64,000 nucleotides of DNA from Actinoplanes derwentensis (GCF_900104725.1 NZ_LT629758.1:2728001-2792000); one strand, 5' to 3'; positions 46,711 to 55,737 are shown, counted from the stretch's first letter. Notes: a model not told the origin generated them from the sequence alone. Numbers and translations: made by a program.

Positions 46711-47763
46711 TCAGAAGCGCGCGTCCCGGGCATAGGCGGCCCGGAGTTCCTCGGCGAGCCAGCGCACGTCCGCCTCCACCGGCTCGGGTTGCGTTGGTTC
46801 GGGAATAGGATCCGCTCGGTCCTCGGCATCCTCGGGGTCGACACGCGGATCCGCCAACTCCGGCGGCACCACGATCGATGGAGGCGCGTCGAACGTCGCC
46901 TTGATCAGGCGTCGGCGGATGGTGGACACGCTCTCCCCGCTGCTCGTAGCCAGCGCGATGAGCTGGTCGTGAACCACCCTCACGCCAGGCCGGGCAGTCG
47001 GCTCGTGCGCGAGCATCAATCCCAACAATGGCACCAGTTCCGCCGGAGCACCGGTCAGGTCAGGCTGGACCACAGGATCGCTGATGCGGTGAGCCAGCAC
47101 GATGCCAGGCGGCCCCGGGTACAACGGGCGGCCGGTCACCGCGTACGCCAGCGTGGCGCCCAGGGCGTACACATCTGTGGACGGCAGCAGGTCACTCTCG
47201 GCTCGAACCTGCTCGGGTGCCATGTACGCCAGAGTGCCGATCCATTGTCCGGGCGCGGTTACCTGGTGGTCCCGGGCGAGGAGCACCTTCGCGAGCCCGA
47301 AATCGATGACCTTCGGCCCCTCTTTGCTGAGCAGAATGTTCTGTGGTTTGAAGTCCCGATGGAGGACTCCCGCCTCATGGATCTTGTTCAGCCCGTCGGC
47401 CAGTTGGGCGCCCAGCATGGCGGCCAGGGTGACATCCAGCGGGCCGGAGCGTTCCACGCGCTGCCGGAGCGTCGGACCCTCGATGTACTCCACCGCCAGC
47501 CACGGTGGCTCGTCATCCAAGCCGGCGCCTTCGAACCGAGCGACGCGAGCGCCATACACGGTCTTGAGGTTGACGACCTCCAGGGCGAAGCGCTCCCGGA
47601 AGTCCGCGTCGTTGAGCAGCGGGCTCTTGATCACCTTTACGGCCACGCGGTCCGCCGTTGGCGAGACGCCGAGAAAGACCTGTCCCATACCGCCAGCACC
47701 CAGCCGGCCCACGATCTCGTATGGGCCGACCTGCTGCGGATCACCAGCCTGCAAAGCCTCCAT
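46711..47763 (-). CDS. Ser/Thr protein kinase (Hanks type), first gene of the helicase-methylase operon
   Basis: Start 47763 (MEALQAGDPQQVGPYEIVGR) is preferred over ATG 47808, because relatives begin just before the PYEIVGRLGAGGMGQVFLG glycine loop. The kinase motifs are complete: VAVKVIKS (Lys), VLHRDFKPQNILLS (catalytic loop), KVIDFGLAKVL and GTLAYMAPEQVRAESDLLP. The last 80 residues are a proline/acidic tail and a short helix. There is no transmembrane segment or PASTA domain, so it is cytosolic. Kinases open some BREX-2 (pglW) operons; by analogy this one may gate the system. 350 residues. Confidence 0.9.
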   Translation of the reverse strand: MEALQAGDPQQVGPYEIVGRLGAGGMGQVFLGVSPTADRVAVKVIKSPLLNDADFRERFALEVVNLKTVYGARVARFEGAGLDDEPPWLAVEYIEGPTLRQRVERSGPLDVTLAAMLGAQLADGLNKIHEAGVLHRDFKPQNILLSKEGPKVIDFGLAKVLLARDHQVTAPGQWIGTLAYMAPEQVRAESDLLPSTDVYALGATLAYAVTGRPLYPGPPGIVLAHRISDPVVQPDLTGAPAELVPLLGLMLAHEPTARPGVRVVHDQLIALATSSGESVSTIRRRLIKATFDAPPSIVVPPELADPRVDPEDAEDRADPIPEPTQPEPVEADVRWLAEELRAAYARDARF

Positions 47764-47952
47764 GCCACCGCCCCGTGTCCGCGCTCTTGGGAAGTCGAAA
47801 CGTATCATGGCCCGTCACGGACGGTCACTACGGATTGCACCCGTTCCCGGCGTCATGAGATTGCGACCGCGAGCACCGACATACGCCCGACTACTCTGCG
47901 TGCATGGACCGTCATCGGTCGTATCTGGCGAATGGCTTTGGAGACGTGCTGG
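47764..47952. other. 189-bp gap before kinase operon
   Basis: No gene. It probably holds the promoter for the seven-gene minus-strand operon; no clear -35/-10 pair was picked out. Confidence 0.4.
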
Positions 47953-48237
47953 TTACGCGACGCCTTGGGCTACGAGTTGGTCGTCGACGTAGGCGTAGAC
48001 CGGTTGTGGGCGGAATCCGGCGAACAGCCGCTCTCGGTGCTTCTCGATGCGGACGTGGTGCTGTTCCTCGGTGCCGACCATGAACTCGTAGCGCTTGACG
48101 AGGTCGATCGAGGCGAATCGGGCAGCCCGGACGACACTGACGTCGTCGACTTTGATGGACAGGTTGCCCCAGAACTTGTTGAACGAGAACGTCACGTGGT
48201 GGCGCTCGGTGACGCCGACGTCGAAGGCGAGAAGCAC
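47953..48237 (-). CDS. small beta-rich protein, unknown
   Basis: 94 residues from GTG 48237. A TAnnnT box (TACAGT) ends 6 bases upstream, so the mRNA is probably leaderless. The sequence (VTERHHVTFSFNKFWGNLSI, FMVGTEEQHHVRIEKHRERL, then AGFRPQPVYAYVDDQLVAQ) is a compact beta-strand pattern typical of a conserved small actinobacterial protein. It lies on the same strand just before the kinase gene, 189 bp away. Function unknown. Confidence 0.62.
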   Translation of the reverse strand: MLLAFDVGVTERHHVTFSFNKFWGNLSIKVDDVSVVRAARFASIDLVKRYEFMVGTEEQHHVRIEKHRERLFAGFRPQPVYAYVDDQLVAQGVA

Positions 48238-48243
48238 CCGGTC

Positions 48244-48249
48244 ACTGTA
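48244..48249 (-). promoter_or_regulatory. -10 box for leaderless gene 47953-48237
   Basis: On the minus strand this reads TACAGT, followed by 6 bases and then the GTG start. Confidence 0.38.
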
Positions 48250-48285
48250 CGACCCAACGCCTCGCGGGCACTCGTTCCTTTCGAT

Positions 48286-48663
48286 TCATCGCTGTCGCGC
48301 TGATACCGGACAGACTGGCTGGTGTCCGGCGATTAGGCTGTTGGTGCGGTTCAGTGCGGCGACGACGGTGTGGTAGCCGTGCCACGGGTCAGTTTTTGAT
48401 CGCGGTGACGGGCCCGGCGGCCCGGTTCGGGTGCAGCGGATGAACCGGGCGTACAGGTCCTCGGCGGGCGGGGCGCCGTCGCCGAGGTCGGCAACGGCGG
48501 TGCGTAGTGCCGCCCACATGAACATGGCGAGCGGGATGGAACCGAGGTGTTCCCGCAGTGCCTGCCGTGCCGGTGCGCACGGGAACGAGGCGCCGCAGCT
48601 GCGGCAAGTCCATGAGGTGCGGTCCGGCTGGTGGTTGTCGACGCTGAATTCCGGGTCGATCAC
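48286..48663 (-). CDS. small Cys-motif protein at end of lanthipeptide cluster
   Basis: 125 residues from GTG 48663, overlapping the stop of the preceding gene (GTGA). The start region DRTSWTCRSCGASFPCAPAR has a W-x-C-x2-C-x5-C zinc-knuckle-like motif known from small streptomycete proteins often labelled flavin-reductase-like. A helical middle follows (FMWAALRTAVADLGDGAPPA). The last 30 residues have weak character. Real role unknown. Confidence 0.58.
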   Translation of the reverse strand: MIDPEFSVDNHQPDRTSWTCRSCGASFPCAPARQALREHLGSIPLAMFMWAALRTAVADLGDGAPPAEDLYARFIRCTRTGPPGPSPRSKTDPWHGYHTVVAALNRTNSLIAGHQPVCPVSARQR

Positions 48664-49745
48664 GGTTGTGTGACCGCCGTCAGGCTGCTGCGCAATCCGA
48701 TCGGTCCGCCAGGGCTGCGGATGGCTGACTCGGTCGCGTCGAGAAGCCGGTTTATCCGGTTCAGGCCGGTTGTGGGGATGTGTCCTCGGTCGAGGCCGCA
48801 GTCGTTGACGATCTTGAGTAGGCGATGCCGCTGTCGGTTTCCGGAGAGGTGGTGACAGCCTGGGTGGGCGAGAATGTCACGGGCTGCGTACCCGTCGTTT
48901 GTTCGGTCCAGAAGGTTGTTGGCGATGGCTGTGGCCGTCGGGTGGTCGATGCCGAGGGCGTCGATGACGCTGAGGTCGTGGCGTGTCCAGAACACCTCTG
49001 TGCCTGGTGCGCGATGGCGGCTCGGCAGGTATGGAGGTCCGTCGTGTGCGCCGGTGGTGGTGCAGAGCAGGTTCAACACGGTGGTGACGGCGTTTTCCCA
49101 CGGTTCGCCGGGCATGGTCGTGCGTAGCAGGTCGGCGGCGTGGTGGTGGCGTCGGGCGAGGGTGTGGGAGATGACGGCGATCTGGCGGCCGTCGAGCATG
49201 CGGTGTCCGATGCCGTGGTGCTGTTCGAGGCGGTGTCGGGCGTCGTCCCAGCGGTTGGCGGAGGCCAGTGCGTGGGCGCCGGTGCCGAGCAGGACCGTCC
49301 AGATCCATTGGCGTAGCTCGGCGTGCTCCGTCGCGCTGGCGGTGAGCGCGGTGGTGGCGATGGTGATGCCGTCGATGGTGACCGTGGCGTGGTCGGCGAC
49401 GGCCTGGTAGAGGGTTTCGAGGATGGTCCAGGCGGTGGCGCCGTCGCCGTCGCGGATGCGGAGCCGGGCGAGGTTGACCAGGGGTTCGAGGGCGTTGCGG
49501 CCGGGGTGGGGTCGGCTGAGCGTGGCGTGGGCGAGTCGATGGCACCAGTGGTGGGCCAAGTCGTGGTCGCCGCAGTCGGATGCGATCAGGGCGGCGAGGT
49601 TGAAGACGGCGGACGCGGTGGCGAGGTCACCGGTGGTGGCTTTGTCGGCGAGCGTGCTCAGGCTGGTGATGCGTTCGGGCAGTGGGGTGCAGGCAGGCCG
49701 GGCCCGGGCGATCAGCGGGAACCGGCGGGTGGTGCTGGCGTCCAT
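48660..49745 (-). CDS. helical-repeat protein, possible regulator in lanthipeptide cluster
   Basis: The start at 49745 (MDASTTRRFPLIARARPACT) overlaps the stop of the SpaB_C-like gene by one base (TGATG). 361 residues, predicted almost all helix, with paired helices such as VFNLAALIASDCGDHDLAHH and WCHRLAHATL, like the TPR-type C-terminal half of XRE-family regulators; no HTH is seen at the front. It is translationally coupled to the biosynthesis genes, so it probably belongs to the pathway. Function not recognised. Confidence 0.65.
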   Translation of the reverse strand: MDASTTRRFPLIARARPACTPLPERITSLSTLADKATTGDLATASAVFNLAALIASDCGDHDLAHHWCHRLAHATLSRPHPGRNALEPLVNLARLRIRDGDGATAWTILETLYQAVADHATVTIDGITIATTALTASATEHAELRQWIWTVLLGTGAHALASANRWDDARHRLEQHHGIGHRMLDGRQIAVISHTLARRHHHAADLLRTTMPGEPWENAVTTVLNLLCTTTGAHDGPPYLPSRHRAPGTEVFWTRHDLSVIDALGIDHPTATAIANNLLDRTNDGYAARDILAHPGCHHLSGNRQRHRLLKIVNDCGLDRGHIPTTGLNRINRLLDATESAIRSPGGPIGLRSSLTAVTQP

Positions 49746-50554
49746 CAGGCTGCCGTCGCCGTGGTGGCGCTGAGTGTGGGGTCGTCGCCGAAGATGACCG
49801 TGCGGGCCGCGGCGGCGAGGGCGGCTTGTTCGTTCTCGGGGATGCCGCGCCGGTTGAAGGCGAAGATGACGTGGTGGGTGAGAACGTCGCGCAGACCTCG
49901 GTGCAGCTGTCCGGAGTCGTACAGGCGGCGCAGAGCTTGGCCCGCGGCGGTGAAGGCGGCGTGCCATTCGATGGCGGCTGCCAGTGGCGCTCCATCGTGG
50001 GTGAGGCCAGCCGGGTCGGCAGTTAGTAGCCGCTGGATCGGGTCGTGGAGGTGTCGGAGGTGTTCGGGCCGAATCGGGTCGCGGTGGGCGGTGACGCGGG
50101 CCCATACGTCGCCTTGCTCGTACCAGTCCAGCCCGGCCGAGCGCAGCAGCTGGGTGCACTGCAGCATGGACAGTTCCCGGCGGTGGGGCTGGCTGGGTGG
50201 ACGGGTGAGCAGGTGACGGCTGTCGAGGTGCCACAGCCGGTGGGCGATGGTCATCGCCTTGTGTCCGCCGAAGGCGTGGATTTCGGGTTCGTAGACGCCT
50301 TCGGTGACGGCAGTCAGGTGGCCGGCACGGCGAAGGTCGTGCAGGTGACCGGTGATGTCGGTCGGCGCGTCACTGCGGGTGGGCAGGTAGCGCAGCCGCC
50401 AGTGGGTTCCTTTGCGGACGACGAACCAGGCGTCGATCATCTGGGTGTTCTCGGCGTGGGTGAGGATCGGGATGACGTGGGCGACGGCGATTCGCTCGGC
50501 GTCGCGGTGCTCGGCGAATCCGATGGTGAATTGCTGCCAGCCGGGCTCGTACAT
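49745..50554 (-). CDS. thiopeptide/lanthipeptide biosynthesis protein, SpaB_C-like
   Basis: The start at 50554 (MYEPGWQQFTIGFAEHRDAE) gives 269 residues. The opening WQQFTIGFAEHRDAERIAVA, then AWFVVRKGTHWRLRYLPT and YEPEIHAFGGHKAMTIAHRL match the SpaB_C / thiopeptide-type biosynthesis domain, the elimination half of split LanB dehydratases. LanB itself (51804-54806) also ends in such a domain, so the cluster has two copies. It may dock with LanB or process a second substrate. Confidence 0.82.
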   Translation of the reverse strand: MYEPGWQQFTIGFAEHRDAERIAVAHVIPILTHAENTQMIDAWFVVRKGTHWRLRYLPTRSDAPTDITGHLHDLRRAGHLTAVTEGVYEPEIHAFGGHKAMTIAHRLWHLDSRHLLTRPPSQPHRRELSMLQCTQLLRSAGLDWYEQGDVWARVTAHRDPIRPEHLRHLHDPIQRLLTADPAGLTHDGAPLAAAIEWHAAFTAAGQALRRLYDSGQLHRGLRDVLTHHVIFAFNRRGIPENEQAALAAAARTVIFGDDPTLSATTATAA

Positions 50555-50574
50555 CGGTGCCTCCGGAAGCGTGT

Positions 50575-51807
50575 TCAGGCGAGCAGGAGGAAGGCGTCCC
50601 AGCCGGTCGCGTTGGTGCCGGTGTGGGCGTTGTGCAGGGCGAGGGCGGCTCCGGCGAGGCCGTTCATCAGCTCTGGCGTGTCCGGTGCTGCGGTCTGGAG
50701 TTGGTGGGCGAGGTCGTCGGCCAGGCCGGGCAGATGTGTGGTGATCTGGGCTGCGGTGGCGGTGGTGCTGCTGGTGGCGGTGCGCCAGGCGGCTTGGAGC
50801 AGTCCGGCGCTGCCGTGGCAGAGGCCGGGTTCGGTCAGTAGGGTCCGCCAGCCGGGTTCGGTGACGGCGGTGCGCATGGCGGCCTCGGCGCGGTGTTGCC
50901 GGACGGTGTCGTGCAGGGCGAGTCCGGCCAGTTGCTGGGCGCGGGCGATGCCGGCGGTGCCGTAGCACCAGGACGGCCGGTGCCGCGAGGGCGTTGCCCG
51001 CGCTGCGGCGTCGGTGAGGTACGGGGGCCACCACCAGCTGGTGCCGTCGTGGTGGCAGTGCTGGTCGGTCCAGGAGCACAGGTCGGCTATGGCGTCGAGG
51101 GTGCCGGGCGGGTGCTGGCCGGTGGTGACGGCGAGAGCGAGCAGCGCGATGACGGCGCTGATGCCATGGGCGACCCCCAAGTTGCCGTGACCACCTGGAA
51201 AGCTGGGGTCGGGGGTGCCGCCGAGTCCGGAGTCCAGCCACCACGGTGGACGTCCGCCAGCGCTTGCCAGGGGTGTGGTGAGCCGGGTCAGGTAGGTGAG
51301 GACGTCGTGGGTGATCGGATGGTCGGGGTGGCGGCGTAGGTGGTAGACGCCGTGTCCGGTCAGGCCGTGGACGAGGTCGAACTCGCTCATGGTCAGCGCC
51401 TGTCCGGCATCCAGGCGGGCGGTGGCGGCGGCGAGCCGGGTACGGGTGAGGGCGACGGTTCGATCGGACAGCAGGGCCGCGGTGCGCTGATAGCCGCCGA
51501 GGGCCGTGGCGGCGTGCAGGAGCAGGGCCAGGGTGGGTACGCCGTGGAACAGGTTGGCGTTGGGGCCGGCGCTGACCGGGTCGCCGGTGGCGGCGCGGAT
51601 CCAGTGGTGCGCGGTGGCTTCATCGCCGCGCCCGGAAACCGCCCGTTCCAGATGGAGCAGGGCGATCCCGACAGCTCCACCGGCGAGGGAAGCGGGGTTG
51701 GTCCGCTCACCGGCGGTCCGGTCGATGATGCCGGGATCGGCGAGCTGGGCGGCGATCGTGTCGAGGAGGTCGCCGGTGTTGGGGCGGGTTGCGGTGGTGA
51801 GGGTCAT
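50575..51807 (-). CDS. lanthionine synthetase C-family protein (LanC)
   Basis: The start at 51807 (MTLTTATRPNTGDLLD) overlaps the LanB stop (ATGA). 410 residues. The LanC toroid motifs are present: GGHGNLGVAHGISAVIAL, SWCYGTAGIARAQQ and GLCHGSAGLLQAAW. They supply the zinc ligands Cys281, Cys330 and His331, with GLTGHGVYH in between. The enzyme adds Cys thiols to dehydrated Ser/Thr in the precursor peptide, forming the thioether rings. Confidence 0.92.
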   Translation of the reverse strand: MTLTTATRPNTGDLLDTIAAQLADPGIIDRTAGERTNPASLAGGAVGIALLHLERAVSGRGDEATAHHWIRAATGDPVSAGPNANLFHGVPTLALLLHAATALGGYQRTAALLSDRTVALTRTRLAAATARLDAGQALTMSEFDLVHGLTGHGVYHLRRHPDHPITHDVLTYLTRLTTPLASAGGRPPWWLDSGLGGTPDPSFPGGHGNLGVAHGISAVIALLALAVTTGQHPPGTLDAIADLCSWTDQHCHHDGTSWWWPPYLTDAAARATPSRHRPSWCYGTAGIARAQQLAGLALHDTVRQHRAEAAMRTAVTEPGWRTLLTEPGLCHGSAGLLQAAWRTATSSTTATAAQITTHLPGLADDLAHQLQTAAPDTPELMNGLAGAALALHNAHTGTNATGWDAFLLLA

Positions 51808-54806
51808 GGGGTGCTCCGGGCTCGGGCAGCCCAGCTCAGGGCGGCGGCGCGGGCGAGGTGCAGGCAGACGGCTTCGGCGGGCCGGTCCGGGCCGGCGACG
51901 CGGGTGTGGTGCAGGTGCAGCAGGTCCGGAAGCAGGGTGGCCGGTGTGAGGCCGGCGGTGTGGAGGGCGTCGCGGTAGCGCAGGACGGCGGAGGCTCGGG
52001 TCTGCCAGGCGGCCAGGATCTGATGTCCGCCGGGCAGTGCGGTCAGTGCGGTGTGGGCGGGGTCGGCCAGGGTGACGGCCTGCTCGTAGAGGGTGCGTTG
52101 TGGTGCGGGGCGTTGGGTGCCGACGTGGTCGGTGAGCCAGCGCCGGGCGTGGTCGAGGTCGTCGAGCAGCGCAACGGTCAGGTCGAGCATGCTGGCCGCG
52201 GTCAGCGCTGCCCCGGCGGGTCCGCCGCGCTGGATGGTGGCGGTGAGTTGGGCGAGGGCGGCGGCGGAGTCGGCGGCGAAGAACGCTTCGGCGGCGGGGT
52301 AGGCGGTAGGTCCGCCGAAGCGGTCGGTCTCCGGGTAGTCGGTGTCGACTTGGCTGCGGCTGGTCAGACCGTGTTCGCGAAGCCTTCGGACCCACCAGCG
52401 CAGGGTGGCCGGGTTGTTGCCGGTCAGCCTCAGCCGGAGGTGTTGGTCGGGGTCGTGGTAGCGCTGGAACCACCACGGTCCGGGTAGCTGGGTGAGCAGG
52501 TCCGGGAGGTGGGTGGTGAGGATGCGGTCCTGGGCGGCGGGGTCGGCGTAGACCTTGAGTAGGGTGCGGTGGCTGCCGGGAAGGTGGCCGTGATCGCGGA
52601 CGCGTACGACGCTGTCGGGTAGCCGTGGTGCGGGAACGGGTGGGGTGGTTGCGGCGAGAGGGATGACGATCTCGTGGGCCCGGCCGCCGATCCAGCCTGC
52701 TGGGGCGGGGGCTTCGTGCAGCACCGCGGTCCGCTGGCGGTGCAGGTAGTCGCGCAGTAGTTCGTGGTGGGCGGGTTCGTCGAGGTCGAGGGTCAGGCAC
52801 TGGTCGCCGCTGCCGAGTGACACGTGTGGTGGGCAGCCGACCGTCTCGCGCCACCGGTGGAGCCGTTCACTCCAGTCGGGTTCGTCCGGTGAGAGGTCGT
52901 CGGGGGTCAGTCGCCAGCGGGCGGCGCTGAGCAGGGTCCGGCCGTAGCGCAGGGCGGGCAGGAATGGCAGGTCCTGGGCCGCCGGTCCCCAATCGAACGG
53001 GTGGCAGGGGGCGGCCAGGGCGGTGCTGGCCTCGGCGAGGAAGCGGGTGATCGGCATCATCTGCCGGTCCGGTTCGACGGCGGTGACCGGGACCGGCTGC
53101 ACCGGCCGCCGGTGGGACCGGCTGATCAGGTAGAGCCGATGCGGGTCGGCGGTGATGGCTATGTCGTCGATCGTGATCCTCTGCGAACCATCGGTGTGGA
53201 ATTCGCCGAGGGCGACCAAATAGGGCAGGACGTGCGGTGCGCGGGCTACATCCATGCTGATCGCGTACCTGGTCGGTGCTACGAGCTGGGCGATCATGGC
53301 GTCGTCGGTGATCGGTGGGGTGCCGGTGGCGTATGCGGTGGCGAAGCGGTGTTGCTCGTCTACGTCGAGCAGGTCGAGCAGGCGGCCTGTGCTGGTCCCG
53401 GCGTTGCGCGAGACCCGTACGAGCGACAGGCTGAACCGGCCGTCACGTAGACCGGCCGGGTCGTCGGCGTGCACGCGGACGGTCAGTTCGGTGGTGACCT
53501 GCACCGACGACGGCAGCAGCTCGGGTGACGCCCAGGTGGTGATCGTGGCGTCGTCGAGTGCGATCTCCCGCTGCCGGGCCAGGGCTGCACGCTGAGCCGC
53601 CGCGAGTAGAGCTCGATCTCGGTCGGTCACCGTTACCGACGGGGCGGGGTCTGCTCCGGCGTAGCCGGCGGGATAGCCGAGCCCGCCGACAGGGTCGACG
53701 GCGTCGAGGACCGGGACCAGCGCGTACGGGCCGAATCGCTCGAGGAACCGACGATGCCATCCCGCCCATCCGACACGCGGCGGCACTGCGAGGCGGGTCA
53801 GCGCGGACGCCGCCCGGCACGCCTCGGCCATCACCACCGGAGGGAGGGAGATCTCGCAGTCCAGGCGCAGATCGACGCCGATCGCCGGGCGGTCGGCCAC
53901 GGTGGCGGCGGTGACAGCGAGCGCTCGCCTATGCGCGGCGGCCTCGGCGCCGGTGGCGTGGTCGTGTTCCTGCTTCTGTTTAGCCAGGCGCCGCAGGGTG
54001 TCGACCAGCTCAGCCACGTCCGACTCGGCGGCATCGGGCATCCTGTCCAACGTCTCCAGCAGTGCGGACAGCGGATCAGTACAGCTGGCCGGCGGCCGGA
54101 GTTCAGTGACGAGCAGCCGCTGCGCCACCAGCTGGGCGAGCAACCTATCGACCACCTGCGGGGGTGCGCCCTGCTCGGTGGCGATCCGGTCGGACAGCAC
54201 CCCGCCGCGGATCGGGGTAGCGGTGACCGCAAGGGCGGCGGTGACCGGACCGGTGGCCCGAACCCGTACGTGCACCGGTGCCGCGTCGGCATCAGTTCCG
54301 GCCCGGTGATGCAGGATCACCTCACCGTCCCGCTCCACCAACAGGTCGTTGCGGCGAACGAGCAGATGGCAGCGGATTCCCGGGTCGGCCTCCAGCCGGT
54401 CGATCACCTGCTCCAGCCAGCCGGCACGGATCCGTGCCGTCGCCCGGTGGTTGGTGCCGAACCGGGCGTGGGGCTGCTCGGCGATGGTGATGGCGGCGAT
54501 CCCGGCGAACAGCCCGTACGGGGTGGCGCGGCCGGTGGCGCGTATCAGGTACCGCATGACCGCCAGGACCACCCGCCGGGCATCGCGCGGGGTCACGGTT
54601 CCCCTCTGGACGGCGGTGATGCGGCGGGTCAGGTCGGGGCTGGCGTGGTGCACGGCGACGGCGAAGCCGGGGATCGCCATGGCGCGGGTGAGCCAGTGGG
54701 CCCAGGATGCGGTGGTTCCTGCGGTCAGGTCCGGCCACGTGTCGACCTGACCGGGCGTACAGACGGCGGCTCTGATCAGCGCGGCGTCGGGCAAGCTTCG
54801 GTACAC
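51804..54806 (-). CDS. class I lantibiotic dehydratase (LanB)
   Basis: GTG 54806 with GGAGGTG directly upstream; 1000 residues. The N-terminal glutamylation part shows the typical RYLIRATGRATPYGLFAGIA and KQKQEHDHATGAEAA-type helices. The centre has GRLLDLLDVDEQHRF and FDWGPAAQDLPFLPALRYGR. The last 280 residues are the elimination domain (WWFQRYHDPDQHLRLRLTGN). The enzyme dehydrates Ser/Thr of the FxLD precursor using glutamyl-tRNA. It is separated from the precursor gene by a strong hairpin, which would set the peptide:enzyme ratio. Confidence 0.92.
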   Translation of the reverse strand: MYRSLPDAALIRAAVCTPGQVDTWPDLTAGTTASWAHWLTRAMAIPGFAVAVHHASPDLTRRITAVQRGTVTPRDARRVVLAVMRYLIRATGRATPYGLFAGIAAITIAEQPHARFGTNHRATARIRAGWLEQVIDRLEADPGIRCHLLVRRNDLLVERDGEVILHHRAGTDADAAPVHVRVRATGPVTAALAVTATPIRGGVLSDRIATEQGAPPQVVDRLLAQLVAQRLLVTELRPPASCTDPLSALLETLDRMPDAAESDVAELVDTLRRLAKQKQEHDHATGAEAAAHRRALAVTAATVADRPAIGVDLRLDCEISLPPVVMAEACRAASALTRLAVPPRVGWAGWHRRFLERFGPYALVPVLDAVDPVGGLGYPAGYAGADPAPSVTVTDRDRALLAAAQRAALARQREIALDDATITTWASPELLPSSVQVTTELTVRVHADDPAGLRDGRFSLSLVRVSRNAGTSTGRLLDLLDVDEQHRFATAYATGTPPITDDAMIAQLVAPTRYAISMDVARAPHVLPYLVALGEFHTDGSQRITIDDIAITADPHRLYLISRSHRRPVQPVPVTAVEPDRQMMPITRFLAEASTALAAPCHPFDWGPAAQDLPFLPALRYGRTLLSAARWRLTPDDLSPDEPDWSERLHRWRETVGCPPHVSLGSGDQCLTLDLDEPAHHELLRDYLHRQRTAVLHEAPAPAGWIGGRAHEIVIPLAATTPPVPAPRLPDSVVRVRDHGHLPGSHRTLLKVYADPAAQDRILTTHLPDLLTQLPGPWWFQRYHDPDQHLRLRLTGNNPATLRWWVRRLREHGLTSRSQVDTDYPETDRFGGPTAYPAAEAFFAADSAAALAQLTATIQRGGPAGAALTAASMLDLTVALLDDLDHARRWLTDHVGTQRPAPQRTLYEQAVTLADPAHTALTALPGGHQILAAWQTRASAVLRYRDALHTAGLTPATLLPDLLHLHHTRVAGPDRPAEAVCLHLARAAALSWAARARSTP

Positions 54807-54841
54807 GGCACCTCCGGTTGCGTTGAGATCCGGGCTCAGGG

Positions 54842-54877
54842 GTCTCGGGTCCGGAACGGCACTCCCGGACCCGAGAC
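54842..54877 (-). terminator. attenuating hairpin between precursor and LanB genes
   Basis: A perfect 13-bp stem (GTCTCGGGTCCGG at 54842-54854, complement at 54865-54877) has a 10-base loop. It lies 24 bp after the precursor stop codon, the usual place for partial termination that keeps structural peptide mRNA in excess. Confidence 0.78.
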
Positions 54878-54901
54878 GCGCTGGCCGCTATCGGGCGTCA
54901 G

Positions 54902-55081
54902 TCAGCAGCTGGTACAGGCGGACTCGCAGGTGGTGCCGCAGTTGTCGCCGGTCATCTTGATGATGTGGGTGACGCTGTCGCCGGCCTCGAGGAACGTGAT
55001 GTCCAGCTCGAAGTCGGTGTCGGGCTGGTCGGCCGTCGGCGGGGTGACGACGGTGGTGCGGTCGATCGTGGGTGCGGTCAT
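54902..55081 (-). CDS. FxLD-family lanthipeptide precursor
   Basis: A 59-residue peptide starting MTAPTIDRTT, preceded by AAGAGG. The leader has the FxLD motif at residues 24-27 (FELD) followed by ITFLEAGDSVTHIIK. The C-terminal core (from about residue 43) is MTGDNCGTTCESACTSC. It has four Cys (48, 52, 56, 59), with Thr44, Thr50, Thr51, Ser54, Thr57 and Ser58 available for dehydration. Rings in the CxxxC and CxxC spacing are expected. Asp46 is a candidate for action by the PCMT-like FxLD methyltransferase. The gene lies between that (split) methyltransferase and LanB. Confidence 0.93.
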   Translation of the reverse strand: MTAPTIDRTTVVTPPTADQPDTDFELDITFLEAGDSVTHIIKMTGDNCGTTCESACTSC

Positions 55082-55152
55082 GACAACCTCTTCTTCGTCT
55101 CGAACAGGGGGTATGGGGTTTCTCCGGCCCTCGCACGGACCGGAAACTCAAG

Positions 55153-55704
55153 TCACGTCCAGCTGATGGCCAGGACGCCGTGGCGTTTGACCGACCGCCA
55201 TCCGGGCAGCCCGGTGATGTCGGTACCGGCCGGGTAGTAGACGATCCGGGCGGCACCGCGCCGGAAGTGGTCGGTGCCCCAGTCGCGGACCAGGTCGAGC
55301 ATCCGCTCGCCGACCTGCTGCGCCTGCGGCCCGTACGCGCGGACCCCGGCCTCGAAGCCGCTGGCGAACTGGGTGCTCTCGCGTTTGGTCCGGTAGGCGA
55401 AGCTGCCGCCCTGCACCAGCACCGGCAGGCCGTGGCGGACCGCGGGCTCGACCACATGCTCGTCGACGGCCTTCTGCGCGGCGTGCATCATCGCCATGCC
55501 GGAGCCACCGTTGGTCAGCTGGAACATCGCGAGTTCGTCCGGCATGTCGAACGGCGTGCCGGCCCACAACTCGACCGCAGGAGCCGCTAACGCCGTCCGC
55601 AGAGCTTCGACGTCAACGTCGAGATCGTGCTGGGGATCGACGTACAAGCCGACGTCAGCGGTGATCCGGATGAGCCGTTCGGTGTTCGCCCCGTCGCCCT
55701 GCAT
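55153..55704 (-). pseudogene. FxLD methyltransferase, C-terminal half, separated by inserted element
   Basis: 183 residues beginning at an ATG exactly at the insertion junction (MQGDGANTERLIRITADVGL). Relatives of the two-domain FxLD methyltransferase read GFVPMQG at this place. The N-terminal half at 60440-61162 ends its native sequence with GGFVP, so these are two parts of one gene. The half carries LWAGTPFDMPDELAMFQLTN and ends in a beta-rich ...VLAISWT. It might still be translated from its ATG as a separate domain. Confidence 0.87.
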
Positions 55705-55737
55705 CGGTACTTATGCGGACCTCACGGTTATGCCGAT
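55705..55737 (+). repeat. left terminal inverted repeat of RIT element
   Basis: Core ACTTATGCGGACCT ... GTTATGCCGA; matches the complement of 60444-60476 at 27 of 33 positions. It lacks the extra palindrome found at the right end. Confidence 0.85.

Noticed and set aside
27253..47763. Calling the operon a standard DISARM or standard Druantia system
   Set aside because: DrmB and DrmC are absent, the DUF1998 helicase is DruE-sized, and the Druantia partner genes are missing; neither label fits the whole set.
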